Origin: Hydrocarboniphaga daqingensis
GTDB lineage: Bacteria; Pseudomonadota; Gammaproteobacteria; Nevskiales; Nevskiaceae
NCBI RefSeq assembly: GCF_900129825.1
Contig: NZ_FQWZ01000004.1
Location: forward strand, 317,354-381,353
Direction: 5' to 3'
Length of the DNA: 64,000 nucleotides
In this document: piece after piece, positions 1-9,903 of the stretch
How the letters are laid out: every line of letters begins with the position of its first letter
Numbering within the stretch: the first letter of the stretch is position 1
Program-made: the position numbers and the translations under genes
The notes under the pieces: generated by a model
The model's input: the letters and a program-made list of their open reading frames with translations, nothing else
What the model was told of the DNA's origin: nothing
Database searches by the model: none

Positions 1-13
1 TTTGATTTTGGAA

Positions 14-120
14 CCCCTCTCCCACCGGGAGAGGGGCAGGGGTGAGGGCCTCTGAGATGCGAGCAGGGTTTTAAGCTCGGAGCCCCTCATCCGGCGCTTC
101 GCGCCACCTTCTCCCGTCGG
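14..120. repeat. Dispersed hairpin-type intergenic repeat
   Basis: A 10-bp perfect stem (CCCCTCTCCC at 14-23, loop ACC, GGGAGAGGGG at 27-36) is followed by a GGGGTGAGGG box. About 50 bp later comes an approximately inverted second unit (CCCCTCATCC, then the small stems GGCGC-TTC-GCGCC and CTCCC-GTC-GGGAG). This two-hairpin layout resembles dispersed intergenic elements common in Xanthomonadales genomes. The first hairpin could also act as a terminator for a gene left of the window. No second copy was noticed in this window, so the dispersed nature is inferred. Confidence 0.6.
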
Positions 121-150
121 GAGCAGGCAACAAGCAGCAGGGTTTGACCG

Positions 151-1665
151 ATGACCGAACATAACAACGCAGCGCCGCCGATCGAAGAAAACCACATCAT
201 CGCCGGCCGGCGCGACAAGCTCGCCAAGCTGCGCGAGGCCGGCAACGCGTTTCCGAACACGTTCCGCCGCGACACGCTCGCCGAGCACCTGCACGGCTGC
301 TTTGCTGATCGCGATGCCGCGTCGCTGGAAGCGGAGACCACGGTTTTCCGCCTCGCCGGCCGGATGATGGCCAAGCGCGGCCAAGGCAAAGTCAGCTTCG
401 TCGAGCTTCAGGACAGCAGCGGCCGGATTCAGCTGTTCGTGCAGCTCAACGCGATCGGCGCCGACACCTACGAAGCGTTCAAGAGCTGGGACATTGGTGA
501 CATCGTCGGTGCCGTCGGTACCGTGATGCGGACCAAGGCCGGCGAGCTGACGCTGCGCGTCGCCGAGCTGCAGCTGTTGGTCAAGGGTTTGCGCCCGCTG
601 CCGGAAAAGTGGAGTGGCCTGACCGATACCGAGACCCGCTATCGCCAGCGCTACCTCGACCTGATCGTCAATCCGGACGTGCGCTCCACGTTCCAGAAGC
701 GCGGCGCCGCGGTGCGCTTCATCCGCAACTACCTCGACTCGCTCGGCTTCATGGAAGTCGAGACGCCGATGCTGCAGCCGATTGCCGGCGGTGCGGCGGC
801 CAAGCCGTTCGTGACGCATCACAATGCGCTGGATCGTGACCTGTATCTGCGGATCGCGCCGGAGCTGTACCTCAAGCGCCTGGTCGTCGGCGGCTTCGAG
901 CGCGTCTACGAGATCAATCGCAATTTTCGCAACGAAGGCTTGAGCACGCGGCACAACCCCGAGTTCACGATGCTGGAGTTCTATCAGGCCTACGCCGACT
1001 ATCAGGACGCGATGGATCTGGTCGAGAACATGATCCGCAACGTGGCGCTGGCCGTGAACGGCAGCGGCAAGCTGGTCTACGCCGGCCGTGACTATGACCT
1101 CGATCGGCCGTTCAATCGCTGGTCGATGAAGGAAGCCGTGCTGCGCTTCAATCCAGGTCTGACGCTGGAGCAGTTGTCGGACCGCGAATTCCTGGCTGGC
1201 TATGCGCGGCAGGTCGGCGGCGATTCCAAGCCGAGCTACCGCTGGGGCAAGCTGCTAACCGAAGTGTTCGAAAAGACCGTCGAGACGCAGTTGCTCGATC
1301 CGACGTTCATCACCGAATACCCGACCGAAGTCTCGCCGCTGGCGCGCCGCAGCGACCGCGATCCGAGCGTCACCGATCGCTTCGAGTTTTTTGCCGGTGG
1401 ACGCGAAGTCGCCAACGGCTTCTCCGAGCTCAATGACGCCGACGACCAGGCGGCGCGTTTCATGGAACAGGTCGCGGCCAAAGACGCTGGTGACGACGAG
1501 GCGATGCACTACGACGCCGACTACATCCGCGCGCTCGAATACGGCCTGCCGCCGACGGCTGGCGTCGGCGTCGGCATCGACCGCCTGGTGATGTTCCTGA
1601 CCGACAGCGCCAGCATCCGCGACGTGCTGCTGTTCCCGCAGATGAAGCCGGAGCACCACGGCTGA
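151..1665 (+). CDS. lysS: Lysine--tRNA ligase, class II
   Basis: Charges tRNA-Lys with lysine in the cytoplasm. The 504-residue length matches bacterial class II LysRS (about 505). An N-terminal OB-fold anticodon-binding domain lies at about residues 60-150 and the class II catalytic core follows. Motif 2 is seen as FRNEG near residue 260 and motif 3 as GVGVGIDRL near residue 471, with the conserved [15 protein letters not shown] stretch between them. The start ATG follows a short leader without a strong Shine-Dalgarno sequence. It lies alone between the repeat and a transporter gene 70 bp downstream. In many Gammaproteobacteria prfB precedes lysS, but that position is outside the window. Confidence 0.97.
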   Translation: MTEHNNAAPPIEENHIIAGRRDKLAKLREAGNAFPNTFRRDTLAEHLHGCFADRDAASLEAETTVFRLAGRMMAKRGQGKVSFVELQDSSGRIQLFVQLNAIGADTYEAFKSWDIGDIVGAVGTVMRTKAGELTLRVAELQLLVKGLRPLPEKWSGLTDTETRYRQRYLDLIVNPDVRSTFQKRGAAVRFIRNYLDSLGFMEVETPMLQPIAGGAAAKPFVTHHNALDRDLYLRIAPELYLKRLVVGGFERVYEINRNFRNEGLSTRHNPEFTMLEFYQAYADYQDAMDLVENMIRNVALAVNGSGKLVYAGRDYDLDRPFNRWSMKEAVLRFNPGLTLEQLSDREFLAGYARQVGGDSKPSYRWGKLLTEVFEKTVETQLLDPTFITEYPTEVSPLARRSDRDPSVTDRFEFFAGGREVANGFSELNDADDQAARFMEQVAAKDAGDDEAMHYDADYIRALEYGLPPTAGVGVGIDRLVMFLTDSASIRDVLLFPQMKPEHHG

Positions 1666-1735
1666 ACCACGACATGCCGCGCGCTGCGCCGATCGCCCGA
1701 GCGCGTCGTCGCGGCGATGATGACGGTGGTGTCCG

Positions 1736-2929
1736 ATGACGCCGTCCGCGCGCCGGCGTTTCATCGTGATGCTGGGCCTGATTTCGGCGCTGGGTCCGCT
1801 GTCGATCGATCTGTATCTGCCGAGCTTGCCGGCGATCGGCGCTGCGCTGGATGCCGACATGGGCGCCGTGCAGATGACGGTGTCGGCCTATTTCATCGGT
1901 CTGGCCCTGGGGCAGTTGGTCTATGGGCCGATCACCGATCGCTTCGGCCGGCGTCCGCCGCTGATCTTCGGCCTGATGCTGTACAGCCTCAGCTCACTGG
2001 GCTGCGTGCTGGCATCGAGCATCGAAATGCTAGTCGTGATGCGACTGCTGCAGGCGCTCGGCGGTTGCGCTGGCGCTGTCGTGTGCCGCGCGCTGGTTCG
2101 CGATCACTTTTCCGGCAACGAAATGGCGCGCGTGCTCAGTGCGCTGGTGCTGGTCATGGGCGTGGCGCCGATCCTGGCACCGACGCTAGGCGGCAACATG
2201 CAGCAATGGTTCGGCTGGCACAGCAACTTCATGTTGATGCTGGGCTTCGGCCTGGCAGGTCTGGCGATCGCCGTGTTCGGCGTCCGCGAATCCGGGCGTG
2301 CGCTGGCGGCACCGCTGAGCGGGCGCGGTATCGCCCGCGACTACCGGCGCATCCTGAGCCACCGCCGCTTCATGGGCTACGCGCTCGCCGGGTCCTGCGT
2401 GCAGGCCGGCATGTTCGCCTACATCACGGCGTCGCCATTCGTGTTCATCGATCACTTCGGCCTGGCGCCGGACACGTTCGGCATGCTGTTCGGCGCCAAC
2501 GCGGCGGGGCTGATTCTGGCATCCCAGCTAAACCAGCGGGCGCTACGTCATCTACGTGCGGAGAAGTTGCTGCGCGCGGCACTGGGCGCCTACCTGGTCG
2601 CCGCGCTGGTGATGATGGTGTGCGCGATCAGCGGCTGGGGCGGGATCTGGGGCATCGCGCTGCCGCTGCTGGTGTGCCTCACCAGCCTGGGCTTTACGTT
2701 CCCGAACTCTCAAGCCGCCGCGATGGAACCGTTCGCGACGCATGCCGGCATGGCGTCGGCGATGCTCGGTACCTTGCAGTTCCTGCTGGCCGGGCTGGCC
2801 AGCGTCGTGGTCGCACGACTCCACAGCGGCGGCGTTGTGACGATGGCCGTGGCGATTCTGATCTGGGCTCTGCTGGCGCAGCTGGCGCTGCGCACGCTGG
2901 TCAAGCCGCCTGCGCTTGCGGTGGGTTGA
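1736..2929 (+). CDS. Bcr/CflA-family MFS drug efflux transporter
   Basis: Predicted inner-membrane proton-driven exporter of 397 residues with about 12 hydrophobic segments, the usual size of the Bcr/CflA branch of the major facilitator superfamily. Seen directly: the N-terminal segment LGPLSIDLYLPSLP typical of Bcr/CflA proteins and a loop 2-3 motif GPITDRFGRRPPL near residue 65. The ATG at 1736 is chosen because it puts the first membrane segment about nine residues in. The 3' end overlaps the convergent acyltransferase gene by 29 bp. The substrate cannot be told from sequence; members export chloramphenicol, bicyclomycin or sulfonamides. Confidence 0.88.
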   Translation: MTPSARRRFIVMLGLISALGPLSIDLYLPSLPAIGAALDADMGAVQMTVSAYFIGLALGQLVYGPITDRFGRRPPLIFGLMLYSLSSLGCVLASSIEMLVVMRLLQALGGCAGAVVCRALVRDHFSGNEMARVLSALVLVMGVAPILAPTLGGNMQQWFGWHSNFMLMLGFGLAGLAIAVFGVRESGRALAAPLSGRGIARDYRRILSHRRFMGYALAGSCVQAGMFAYITASPFVFIDHFGLAPDTFGMLFGANAAGLILASQLNQRALRHLRAEKLLRAALGAYLVAALVMMVCAISGWGGIWGIALPLLVCLTSLGFTFPNSQAAAMEPFATHAGMASAMLGTLQFLLAGLASVVVARLHSGGVVTMAVAILIWALLAQLALRTLVKPPALAVG

Positions 2930-3842
2930 CCTCGGCCGGCGCCAGCTGAACCGTACCGCGATAAACGCAGGTCTGGCCGTAAGGACGGCGTTTGAAGCGC
3001 TTGTAGGCCCACCAGTACTGCTCGGGGCATTGCCGGACGCAGGCTTCGATGCCGGCATTGACGGCCGCTGTCGCCACGTCCAGGTCGGGGCTGTCCCAGC
3101 CCTCCGGCGGTTCGACGAAGCGCACCCGGAAGCCGGCGGCCCGCGGCAGCCGCTCGCCGACGCAGAACAGCAGCCGCGCGCCCGTGGCTTGGACCAGCTT
3201 GGGTACCAGCACCGGCGAATGCGCTTCGACGCCGAAGAACGGTGCGAACACGCCCTGGCCGCGCGGCGGATCGCGGTCCGGAAGCGCGTAGATGATTTCG
3301 CCGCGCTTGAGCGCCCGCAGCAGCTGGCTGCCGACGGCACGTTTGCCGTTGCGCTTGATGATCGGGATCACCGTACCGCCGAAGCGCGTGCGTCCGCGCC
3401 GCGACAGCTCGCACAGCGCCGGATACTTGACCGGCTTGAACAGCCCGGTCATCGGATAGCGCGCCGCCATCGGTGTAATGCCGGCTTCGAAGTTGCCCAA
3501 GTGCATCGCGGCGATGATCAGACCCTTGCCGTGCGCCAGCGCGGCATCAACACGCTCGCCGCCGTCGACGCAGGTTACCAGTCGGCAAACCCGACGGGCC
3601 GACCCAACCCAGATCAGCGGCGTTTCCAGCAGCGTCTTGATGTAGTGCTCACAGGAGCGGCGGCCGATGCGTTCGCGTTCGGCCTCGCTCAGTTCGGGAA
3701 AGCACAGCCTCAGGTTACACAGTGCCAAGTGGCGCTTGGACTTGGCAAAGCGCCAGTACAGGCGACCGATCAGGATCCCGGCCAGATGCAGGACCGGTAA
3801 TGGCAATTTGCTGACGAGCAGGAACAAGAATTTGATCAGCAA
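2901..3842 (-). CDS. Lipid A biosynthesis acyltransferase-like protein (LpxL/HtrB family)
   Basis: Membrane-anchored acyltransferase expected to add a secondary acyl chain to lipid A or a related acceptor at the inner membrane. The 313-residue length fits LpxL/LpxM. An N-terminal hydrophobic anchor (residues 1-30) precedes the catalytic HX4E motif HLGNFE (His114, Glu119), and a C-terminal QYWWAYKRFKRRP segment is typical of the family. The first codon appears to be TTG (MLIKF); no ATG in this frame gives a full anchor, so the start is uncertain. It lies downstream of the cys operon on the same strand after a 140-bp gap with a hairpin. Confidence 0.85.
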   Translation of the reverse strand: MLIKFLFLLVSKLPLPVLHLAGILIGRLYWRFAKSKRHLALCNLRLCFPELSEAERERIGRRSCEHYIKTLLETPLIWVGSARRVCRLVTCVDGGERVDAALAHGKGLIIAAMHLGNFEAGITPMAARYPMTGLFKPVKYPALCELSRRGRTRFGGTVIPIIKRNGKRAVGSQLLRALKRGEIIYALPDRDPPRGQGVFAPFFGVEAHSPVLVPKLVQATGARLLFCVGERLPRAAGFRVRFVEPPEGWDSPDLDVATAAVNAGIEACVRQCPEQYWWAYKRFKRRPYGQTCVYRGTVQLAPAEVNPPQAQAA

Positions 3843-3924
3843 GCGTAAATCTCATGCCGTCGAGGGAGGACGTCGCAGTATGACGACTCCGTGACGCCCC
3901 GGCCAAGCCAGCTGGCGCCCTGCG

Positions 3925-3956
3925 GTGACGACCGGTCGAGATGACCGGATCGTCAC
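3925..3956 (-). other. Hairpin between cysA and the acyltransferase gene
   Basis: GTGACG-ACCGGT (3925-3936) and ACCGG-A-TCGTCAC (3944-3956) form an imperfect inverted repeat with a one-base bulge. It sits between the stop of cysA and the start of the acyltransferase gene. No T-run follows on the minus strand, so it could be a weak attenuator or simply structure. Confidence 0.35.
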
Positions 3957-3983
3957 TTCCACGATGCCCCGGCGTGGCTGAAC

Positions 3984-5117
3984 TCAGCCGGCGCGAGCCC
4001 GTTCGCGATACTCGGCCGGCGCATTGGCGACCACGTCGGGCAGCGCCTGACGGCTGATCGGCTTGCCGCGTGCAAACACGCTGAAGTTGCTGAGGCGCAG
4101 CGGCACGCGGGCGCCGGCCTTCAATGCCGGCACGTCGTGATGCAGATGCGGCAGTTCGATTTCGATCACGGCACCGGAGGTCACCGCACGCGCTTCGCAG
4201 CGGACCACCGGTCCGGTGCGCTGCGTGCTGAGCACGTCGACGTCGAACGACGGCACGCCCGCGTCGGCGATGCGCAAGTCGATCGGTCGCACATAGATGT
4301 CGATCGGGCCGGGCTCGTGCCCTGCGGTATCGGCGATCGGCTGAGGGCCGCCGTTGACGTAGATGTGATGCTCGCGGACTTCGCCGGGCAGAATGTTGGT
4401 GTTGCCGAGAAAGTCGAATACGAACGGCGTCGCTGGATTCTCGTAGACCTCATCGGTGCTGCCGACCTGCTCGATGCGGCCACGGCTCATGACGACGACG
4501 CGGTCGGCCAGTTCCAGTGCTTCTTCCTGGTCGTGCGTGACGAAGATCGTCGTGTAGCCGGTCTTGTCGTGCAGCTCACGCAGCCAGCGGCGCAAGTCCT
4601 TGCGCACCTTGGCGTCGAGCGCGCCGAACGGCTCGTCGAGCAGTAGCACACGCGGCTCGATCGCCAGTGCCCGCGCTAGCGCCACGCGTTGCCGCTGGCC
4701 GCCCGACAACTGCGTCGGATAGCGCGCTTCCAGGCCGCCGAGCTGTACCAGGTCGAGCAGTTCGGCCGCCTTGCGCTTGATGTCCTTGTCCGAGGGCCGC
4801 TCATGGCGCGGCCGCACACGCAAGCCGAACGCGACGTTTTCGAGAATCGTCATGTGCCGGAACAGCGCGTAATGCTGGAACACGAAGCCGACGCGACGCT
4901 GCTGTACCGGCAGCGCCACCGTGTCTTCGCCGCCGAACAGGATCTGCCCGGTGTCGGGGAATTCCAGCCCGGCGATTGTACGCAGCAGCGTGGTCTTGCC
5001 CGAGCCGGACGGACCGAGCAAGGCGATCAGCTCGCCCGAGGCGATGTCGAGGTCGACGCCGGCCAGTGCCGGAAAGCTGCCGAATCCCTTGTGAATATTG
5101 CGAATCTGGATGTCCAT
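3984..5117 (-). CDS. cysA: Sulfate/thiosulfate ABC importer, ATP-binding subunit CysA
   Basis: Energises sulfate/thiosulfate import with CysT, CysW and the periplasmic binding protein. Residues 1-240 are the ABC domain: Walker [10 protein letters not shown] (35-43), signature LSGGQ (137-141), Walker B LLLDEP (158-163) and the switch His in FVTHDQEEA. The remaining part ends in a TOBE-like domain. Total 377 residues, usual for CysA. A GGAG sequence precedes the ATG. It is the last gene of a same-strand operon, 18 nt after cysW. The neighbouring CysT/CysW/Sbp set supports sulfate rather than molybdate or polyamine as substrate. Confidence 0.95.
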   Translation of the reverse strand: MDIQIRNIHKGFGSFPALAGVDLDIASGELIALLGPSGSGKTTLLRTIAGLEFPDTGQILFGGEDTVALPVQQRRVGFVFQHYALFRHMTILENVAFGLRVRPRHERPSDKDIKRKAAELLDLVQLGGLEARYPTQLSGGQRQRVALARALAIEPRVLLLDEPFGALDAKVRKDLRRWLRELHDKTGYTTIFVTHDQEEALELADRVVVMSRGRIEQVGSTDEVYENPATPFVFDFLGNTNILPGEVREHHIYVNGGPQPIADTAGHEPGPIDIYVRPIDLRIADAGVPSFDVDVLSTQRTGPVVRCEARAVTSGAVIEIELPHLHHDVPALKAGARVPLRLSNFSVFARGKPISRQALPDVVANAPAEYRERARAG

Positions 5118-5135
5118 CGAAAGCTCCGGTGCAGA

Positions 5136-6041
5136 TCAGTGACGGCGCGTGGCGGCAAGTTCGTTGCCGTGGCGCCATTCGAGCAGGCTCTTCAAGCCCA
5201 GCGTCAGCAAGGCCAGCATCGCCAGCAGCGAGGCCACCGCGAATGCGGCCGAAAAGTTGTATTCGTTGTAGAGAATCTCGACATGCAGCGGCATCGTATT
5301 GGTCAGCCCGCGGATGTGGCCGCTGACCACCGATACGGCGCCGAACTCGCCCATCGCCCGCGCATTGCACAGCAGCACGCCGTACAGCAGACCCCAGCGG
5401 ATGTTCGGTAGCGTCACGCGCCAGAACACCTGCCAGCCATTGGCGCCGAGCGACAGCGCGGCTTGTTCGTCGTCGGTGCCTTGCGCCTGCATCAGCGGGA
5501 TCAGCTCGCGGGCGATGAACGGAAACGTGACGAACGTCGTCGCCAGCACAATGCCGGGCACCGCGAACAGCACCTTGAATTCGTGTTCGGACATCCACGG
5601 CCCGGCCCAGCCCTGGGCGCCGAAGATCAACACGTAGATCAGTCCCGATACCACCGGAGAGACCGAGAACGGCAGGTCGATCAGCGTGATCAGTAGTTGC
5701 TTGAAGCGGAAGCTGTGCTTGGTGATCGCCCAGGCCGCGATCACGCCGAACACCAGGTTCAGCGGCACCGCGATCAAGGACACGGTCAGCGTCAGGCGGA
5801 TCGCCGCCATGGCGTCGTCTTCGACGATGGCCTCGAAGTAGGCGCCAATGCCATTGCGCAGTGCTTCGACGAAGACCGCGATCAGCGGCATCAGCAGAAA
5901 GCCGAGCAGGAAGATCAGCGCTGCCGCGGTCAGCGACACGCGCACCCAGCGCGCTTCGGTGATCACGGCGTTCTTCTGGATCAGCGGCTCGAACGGCAGC
6001 TTGGGCGGGTCTTGCAGCGTGTGGTCGACGGGACGATTCAT
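5136..6041 (-). CDS. cysW: Sulfate ABC importer permease CysW
   Basis: Inner-membrane permease subunit, 301 residues, with about six membrane segments starting near residue 35. The cytoplasmic EAA-type loop ([19 protein letters not shown]), which docks onto CysA, is visible near residues 200-220. CysW is told from CysT by the long cytoplasmic N-terminus and by order in the operon. It lies 7 nt after cysT and 18 nt before cysA. Confidence 0.94.
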   Translation of the reverse strand: MNRPVDHTLQDPPKLPFEPLIQKNAVITEARWVRVSLTAAALIFLLGFLLMPLIAVFVEALRNGIGAYFEAIVEDDAMAAIRLTLTVSLIAVPLNLVFGVIAAWAITKHSFRFKQLLITLIDLPFSVSPVVSGLIYVLIFGAQGWAGPWMSEHEFKVLFAVPGIVLATTFVTFPFIARELIPLMQAQGTDDEQAALSLGANGWQVFWRVTLPNIRWGLLYGVLLCNARAMGEFGAVSVVSGHIRGLTNTMPLHVEILYNEYNFSAAFAVASLLAMLALLTLGLKSLLEWRHGNELAATRRH

Positions 6042-6048
6042 GACGGGC

Positions 6049-6912
6049 TCAAGCGCGGGCGCCAGAGCGCGTACGGCTCCAGCCCTGCAGCAGGTTGATG
6101 ATCAGCAGCAGCAGGAACGACAGCACCAGCATGATCGCGGCAACGGCGGTGGCACCGGCGTAGTCGAATTCTTCGAGCTTGATGATGATCAGCAGCGGTG
6201 CGATCTCGGACTTCAGCGGCAGGTTGCCGGCGATGAAGATCACCGATCCGTATTCGCCAACGGCCCGCGCAAAGCTCAGCGCATAGCCGGTCAGCAGCGC
6301 CGGCAGAATCGTCGGCAGGATCACTTGCGTGATCGTCTGCCAGCGCGTTGCACCCAGTGAGGCAGCCGCTTCTTCCAGCTCCTTCTCGGCTTCCTCGAGC
6401 ACGGGTTGCACCGTGCGCACAACGAAGGGCAGGCCGATGAAGGTCATCGCCAGGATCACGCCCAACGGCGTGAATGCGACCTTGATGCCCAGCGGCTCCA
6501 GAAACTGGCCGATCCAGCCATTGCCGCTGTACAGCGCTGTCAGCGCGATGCCGGCGACGGCGGTCGGCAGCGCGAACGGCAAGTCGATCGTTGCGTCGAG
6601 CAGTTTTTTGCCGAAGAAGTCGTAGCGGACAAACACCCAGGCGACCAACAAGCCGAACACGGCATTGATCGTCGCGGCGATCGCAGCAGCACCGAAACTC
6701 AAACGCAGCGCTGAATAGACCCGTGGTGAACTGACCACCTGCCAGATGCCGTCGAAGCCCAGGCCCGCTGCTTTGACGAACACGCCGGCCAATGGGATCA
6801 GCACGATTAAGCACAGGTAGAAAATCGTATAGCCCAGCGTCAGTCCGAAGCCGGGCATCACCGATCGCGGCGGGCGTCGGTGTCGTGAGGTGGGTACGGC
6901 GATGTCAGTCAT
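6049..6912 (-). CDS. cysT: Sulfate ABC importer permease CysT
   Basis: Inner-membrane permease partner of CysW (also called CysU). It has 287 residues, six predicted membrane segments and the EAA loop [19 protein letters not shown]. The short basic N-terminus before the first membrane segment ([17 protein letters not shown]) is typical of CysT. It sits between the amidotransferase gene (51 nt gap) and cysW (7 nt gap) and is probably on the same transcript. Confidence 0.94.
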   Translation of the reverse strand: MTDIAVPTSRHRRPPRSVMPGFGLTLGYTIFYLCLIVLIPLAGVFVKAAGLGFDGIWQVVSSPRVYSALRLSFGAAAIAATINAVFGLLVAWVFVRYDFFGKKLLDATIDLPFALPTAVAGIALTALYSGNGWIGQFLEPLGIKVAFTPLGVILAMTFIGLPFVVRTVQPVLEEAEKELEEAAASLGATRWQTITQVILPTILPALLTGYALSFARAVGEYGSVIFIAGNLPLKSEIAPLLIIIKLEEFDYAGATAVAAIMLVLSFLLLLIINLLQGWSRTRSGARA

Positions 6913-6963
6913 GTGGTTCAGGTCTCTGTCGGTACAGTCGGCCTAGTGAGAGGTATCGGCCGG

Positions 6964-7608
6964 TCAAATGAAGTGCAGGCGTTCGGTTGCCAGGCTGCGT
7001 TGTTGCGGTTGCGGTGCCGAGCGCAGCGTCAGCAGACGCTGGTCGATCCAGCGCGTGCTGCTGCACCACAGGCCGTCGAACTCGGCGCCGTAATGACGGT
7101 TGATGATGTGCAGGCGGCCGGAGCTGCGTTGCAGTAGTACGGCCTTGTTGTCCGGGCCCAGCGCCAGTGCCACCAGTTGGCGAAACGCGTCTTGATCCAG
7201 CAGATCGGGATTACCGCGCAGCAAAGGCCCGAGCACGCGGCGCGCGAAATGCCAGCTGTCCGAGTGTCCAACTTCGGGCGTGGCCAGCCCGCCGATCGTT
7301 CCGTTGTGCATCAGGTACACATCGTCGTCAGCGGGCTCATCACCGTCGACCGCGACCGGATGCAGGTTGCGCTCGTGCGTCGAGCCGCGCGTCAGCATCC
7401 GCAGATGCAGCGCCAACTCCGCGTCACGCAGCCCTCGCACGGTATCGATCACTTGGTCGACATCGACGCGAGCATGCCGCTGCAGCAGGAAGCGCCCGTT
7501 TCGATCGAAGCCCATCAGGCCCCAACCGTCGCGATTCAGCGACGCCGCCGCGCGCAGCAATTGCGGCGCGATGGCCACTCCGGCGGGTTTGTGCAGGATC
7601 ACGCACAT
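6964..7608 (-). CDS. Class II glutamine amidotransferase domain protein
   Basis: A 214-residue stand-alone Ntn-hydrolase of the class II glutamine amidotransferase fold. It begins MCVI, so removal of Met1 leaves Cys2 as the N-terminal nucleophile. RDGWGLMGF and MHNGTI match the substrate-binding segments of the fold (YafJ/EgtC-like). No synthetase domain is attached, so the ammonia acceptor or substrate is unknown; related proteins hydrolyse gamma-glutamyl bonds. Its place inside the sulfate-uptake operon (34 nt after the Mop gene, 51 nt before cysT) hints at gamma-glutamyl-sulfur chemistry, which is inference only. Confidence 0.85.
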   Translation of the reverse strand: MCVILHKPAGVAIAPQLLRAAASLNRDGWGLMGFDRNGRFLLQRHARVDVDQVIDTVRGLRDAELALHLRMLTRGSTHERNLHPVAVDGDEPADDDVYLMHNGTIGGLATPEVGHSDSWHFARRVLGPLLRGNPDLLDQDAFRQLVALALGPDNKAVLLQRSSGRLHIINRHYGAEFDGLWCSSTRWIDQRLLTLRSAPQPQQRSLATERLHFI

Positions 7609-7642
7609 CGGCGTTCAGCGGCAGGGCGGCGCGAGCGGGCGA

Positions 7643-7861
7643 TCAGCTGAGCTTGGCGACCAGCACGTCGGTGGCCTTGAACATCGCCAAGGCTTCTTCG
7701 CCGACCTGCAGGTTGATCAGGTCGACCGACGAGGTCGTGACCACGGCCGAGATGATGCCGTTGGGCGTCAGGATCTCGACTTCGGACACCACCGACCCAC
7801 GGCGGATGTTGGCGACCTGACCGCGGAACTGGTTGCGGGTATTGACGGCTGCAATAGACAT
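7643..7861 (-). CDS. Molybdopindin-type Mop/TOBE domain protein
   Basis: A 72-residue single Mop domain with the characteristic N-terminal stretch TRNQFRGQV and the segment VVSEVEILTPNGIISAVVTTSSVDLINLQVGEEA. Such proteins oligomerise and bind molybdate or related oxyanions in the cytoplasm. The gene lies between sbp (50 nt upstream) and the amidotransferase gene. Its presence in a sulfate operon may reflect buffering of molybdate or tungstate that enters through the sulfate importer; this is inference. A GAAAGG sequence precedes the ATG. Confidence 0.88.
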   Translation of the reverse strand: MSIAAVNTRNQFRGQVANIRRGSVVSEVEILTPNGIISAVVTTSSVDLINLQVGEEALAMFKATDVLVAKLS

Positions 7862-7911
7862 GGCGTGCGCCTTTCGTGTGGGAGCGGAGCGAAGCAGGAC
7901 AGCGGGGCGGC

Positions 7912-8904
7912 TTAGCCGCCGTAGATCTGGTCGAACAGGCCGCCTTCGGCGAAGTGCTCGGCTTGCACCTTGGCCCAGCCGCCGAAATCGGCAATCGTCT
8001 TGAGTTCGATCTTCGGGAACACGCTCGCGTAGCGGGCGGCAACGGCCGGATCGACCGGGCGGTAGTAGTTTTTGCCGATGATGTCCTGCGCGGCCGGTGT
8101 GTACAGAAAGCTCAGATAGGCGTCCGCGACCTTGCGGTTGCCGTGCTTGTCGGCGACCTTGTCGACGACGGCGACCGAGGGCTCGGCCAGCACCGACAGC
8201 GAAGGCGCGACGATTTCGAACTTGTCCTTGCCGAACTCGTCGATCGACAAAAATGCCTCGTTTTCCCAGGCGATCAGCACGTCGCCGATACCGCGCTGGA
8301 CGAAGGTCGTCGTCGCGCCACGGGCGCCGGTGTCGAGCACCGGCACGTTCTTGTACAGCGCGGCCAGATAGGCCTTGGCCTTGGCCGCGTCACCGTTGTT
8401 GGCCTTCAGCGCGTAGGCATAGGCCGCCAGATGATTCCAGCGCGCGCCACCGGAGGTCTTCGGATTCGGTGTCACGACGGCGACGCCCGGCTTGATCAAG
8501 TCGTTCCAGTCCTTGATCTGCTTGGGGTTGCCCTTGCGCACCAGGAACACGATCGTCGAGGTGTACGGCGCGCTGTTGTGGGCCAGCCGCTTCTCCCAGT
8601 CCAGCGGCAGCAACTTGGCTTTTTCGGCAATCGCGTCGATGTCGGCCGCCAGCGCGAGCGTGACCACGTCGGCTTCCAGGCCGTCGATCACCGCGCGCGC
8701 CTGTTTGCCCGAGCCGCCGTGCGACTGCTTGATTGTCACGCTATCGCCGGTTTTGGCCTTCCAGTCTGCAGCGAAGGCAGCGTTGACCGCCTTGTACAGT
8801 TCGCGGGTCGGGTCGTACGACACATTGAGCAGCGTCACGGATGCGGCGTGCGACAGCGTCGGCACGATCGCCAGCAGGCTCGTTGCCAGGAATTTCTTCA
8901 GCAT
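7912..8904 (-). CDS. sbp: Periplasmic sulfate-binding protein
   Basis: Captures sulfate in the periplasm and delivers it to CysTW. The ATG at 8904 is preferred because it gives [20 protein letters not shown], a standard signal peptide cleaved after SHA; an in-frame ATG 39 nt upstream would add a polar extension. The mature part shows family motifs such as [23 protein letters not shown] and the [12 protein letters not shown] ligand loop. Total 330 residues, normal for Sbp/CysP. It lies 35 nt downstream of the yezD-like gene. CysP would be the alternative name; substrate preference between sulfate and thiosulfate is not readable. Confidence 0.95.
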   Translation of the reverse strand: MLKKFLATSLLAIVPTLSHAASVTLLNVSYDPTRELYKAVNAAFAADWKAKTGDSVTIKQSHGGSGKQARAVIDGLEADVVTLALAADIDAIAEKAKLLPLDWEKRLAHNSAPYTSTIVFLVRKGNPKQIKDWNDLIKPGVAVVTPNPKTSGGARWNHLAAYAYALKANNGDAAKAKAYLAALYKNVPVLDTGARGATTTFVQRGIGDVLIAWENEAFLSIDEFGKDKFEIVAPSLSVLAEPSVAVVDKVADKHGNRKVADAYLSFLYTPAAQDIIGKNYYRPVDPAVAARYASVFPKIELKTIADFGGWAKVQAEHFAEGGLFDQIYGG

Positions 8905-8939
8905 GGATTGGGCTTTCGACGGGTGGAGAACAGCAGCGG

Positions 8940-9131
8940 TCATTGGGACGCGCCGGGATTGGATTCGGTGCGTTCGAAACGGACCCGCTCGCGTCGTTCG
9001 ATCTGAACGATGCGGCCGTCATGGACGACGATCTCCACAGATCCGTAGCGCAAGCCGGAGAGCGCATCGCGGATGCGATCAGCGAGGCGCAGGTCGTTGC
9101 GGGTATCGGGGCGGTTGGATTGGTCAGTCAT
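8940..9131 (-). CDS. YezD-family small protein (DUF2292)
   Basis: A 63-residue protein starting MTDQSNRPD, with the DUF2292 core [21 protein letters not shown] followed by [13 protein letters not shown]. Family members are often found beside sulfur-assimilation genes in bacteria; their biochemical role is not established. It is the first gene of the cys operon. A longer in-frame form from 9167 (75 residues) is possible, but the homologous core needs only the shorter form. Confidence 0.8.
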   Translation of the reverse strand: MTDQSNRPDTRNDLRLADRIRDALSGLRYGSVEIVVHDGRIVQIERRERVRFERTESNPGASQ

Positions 9132-9155
9132 CGCGTCTGGCATCCGGTGGGTCCG

Positions 9156-9217
9156 GTGAGACGCCATGCTAGGGCGCTACGTTAAGGTCTCAAAAGAATA
9201 TGCGGCTATCTGCATAT
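9156..9217 (-). promoter_or_regulatory. Candidate promoter and dyad upstream of the cys operon
   Basis: An inverted repeat ATATGC-N8-GCATAT (9198-9217) lies about 70 bp before the yezD-like start. Downstream on the minus strand a TTGAGA / TAGCAT pair with a 16-bp spacer could be the -35 and -10. The dyad position suits an activator site such as for a CysB-like LysR regulator, but no regulator is encoded nearby. Weak, inference only. Confidence 0.35.
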
Positions 9218-9303
9218 GCCAAAAAAGAACAGTGGCGCGCGACACGCACTGCGGGCCGCGGTTGCGGCCGCTGAAGGTGTTGCGGGCCCCGAGGCCCGGC
9301 GGG

Positions 9304-9903
9304 CTACTCGGCCGCGTCGGGCGCGGCGCCGGGCTTGCTGACCTGGGTCAGGATGCCGAGCCGGGCACTGTCGAGATGGTGGGTCTCGTCGCGGCGCATG
9401 CGCCGGCGCTCGGCCAGCGGCCAGGCTTGGCCGTCGGCCACGTACTGCAGGTCGGCATCGATCTGCAGGTAGCGGCCCAGCAGCAGCGCGATGCTGCCAT
9501 CGACGATCGGTGCGCCGGTTTCGTCGCCCGGCTTGGGGATGCGAACGTGAACGGAAGGGCCGCGCTCCTGCGGCGGGTCCTTCTGCGTCCACGACAGCCG
9601 CATCAGCGGTTTGAACTGCTTGCTGTAGCGCAAGTGCTGCCAGGCGTCGTTCAGCGCGGACTGATCTTCGGGCAGCAGTTCGATGCCAGCGGCGCGCAGC
9701 GCCGCCGCGTCGTCGACGTCGATCGCGTTGCGCAAGCTCGGTGTTGCCGGCGGGTTGCCGGCTTCGGCGCCGCCGGCCCACAGATCGACGAACACGATCA
9801 CGTCGATCCGGTAGGTTTCGGCCTGTGCCGGGACGGCGAACAGGGCGAGCAGCAGCAGCGCGGGCCGCAGGCAGGGGCGCAACAGGGAGCGGGCGTCGGT
9901 CAT
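9304..9903 (-). CDS. csiV: CsiV-like envelope protein
   Basis: A 199-residue exported protein. Residues 1-28 form a signal peptide ending AQA. The mature start ETYRIDVIVFVDLWAG and the C-terminal RRMRRDETHHLDSARLGILTQV match the CsiV family of peptidoglycan-binding proteins. The start overlaps the stop of mfd by 4 nt, the same mfd-csiV arrangement seen in other Gammaproteobacteria. Its role in cell shape or osmotic tolerance is extrapolated from Vibrio CsiV. Confidence 0.75.
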   Translation of the reverse strand: MTDARSLLRPCLRPALLLLALFAVPAQAETYRIDVIVFVDLWAGGAEAGNPPATPSLRNAIDVDDAAALRAAGIELLPEDQSALNDAWQHLRYSKQFKPLMRLSWTQKDPPQERGPSVHVRIPKPGDETGAPIVDGSIALLLGRYLQIDADLQYVADGQAWPLAERRRMRRDETHHLDSARLGILTQVSKPGAAPDAAE

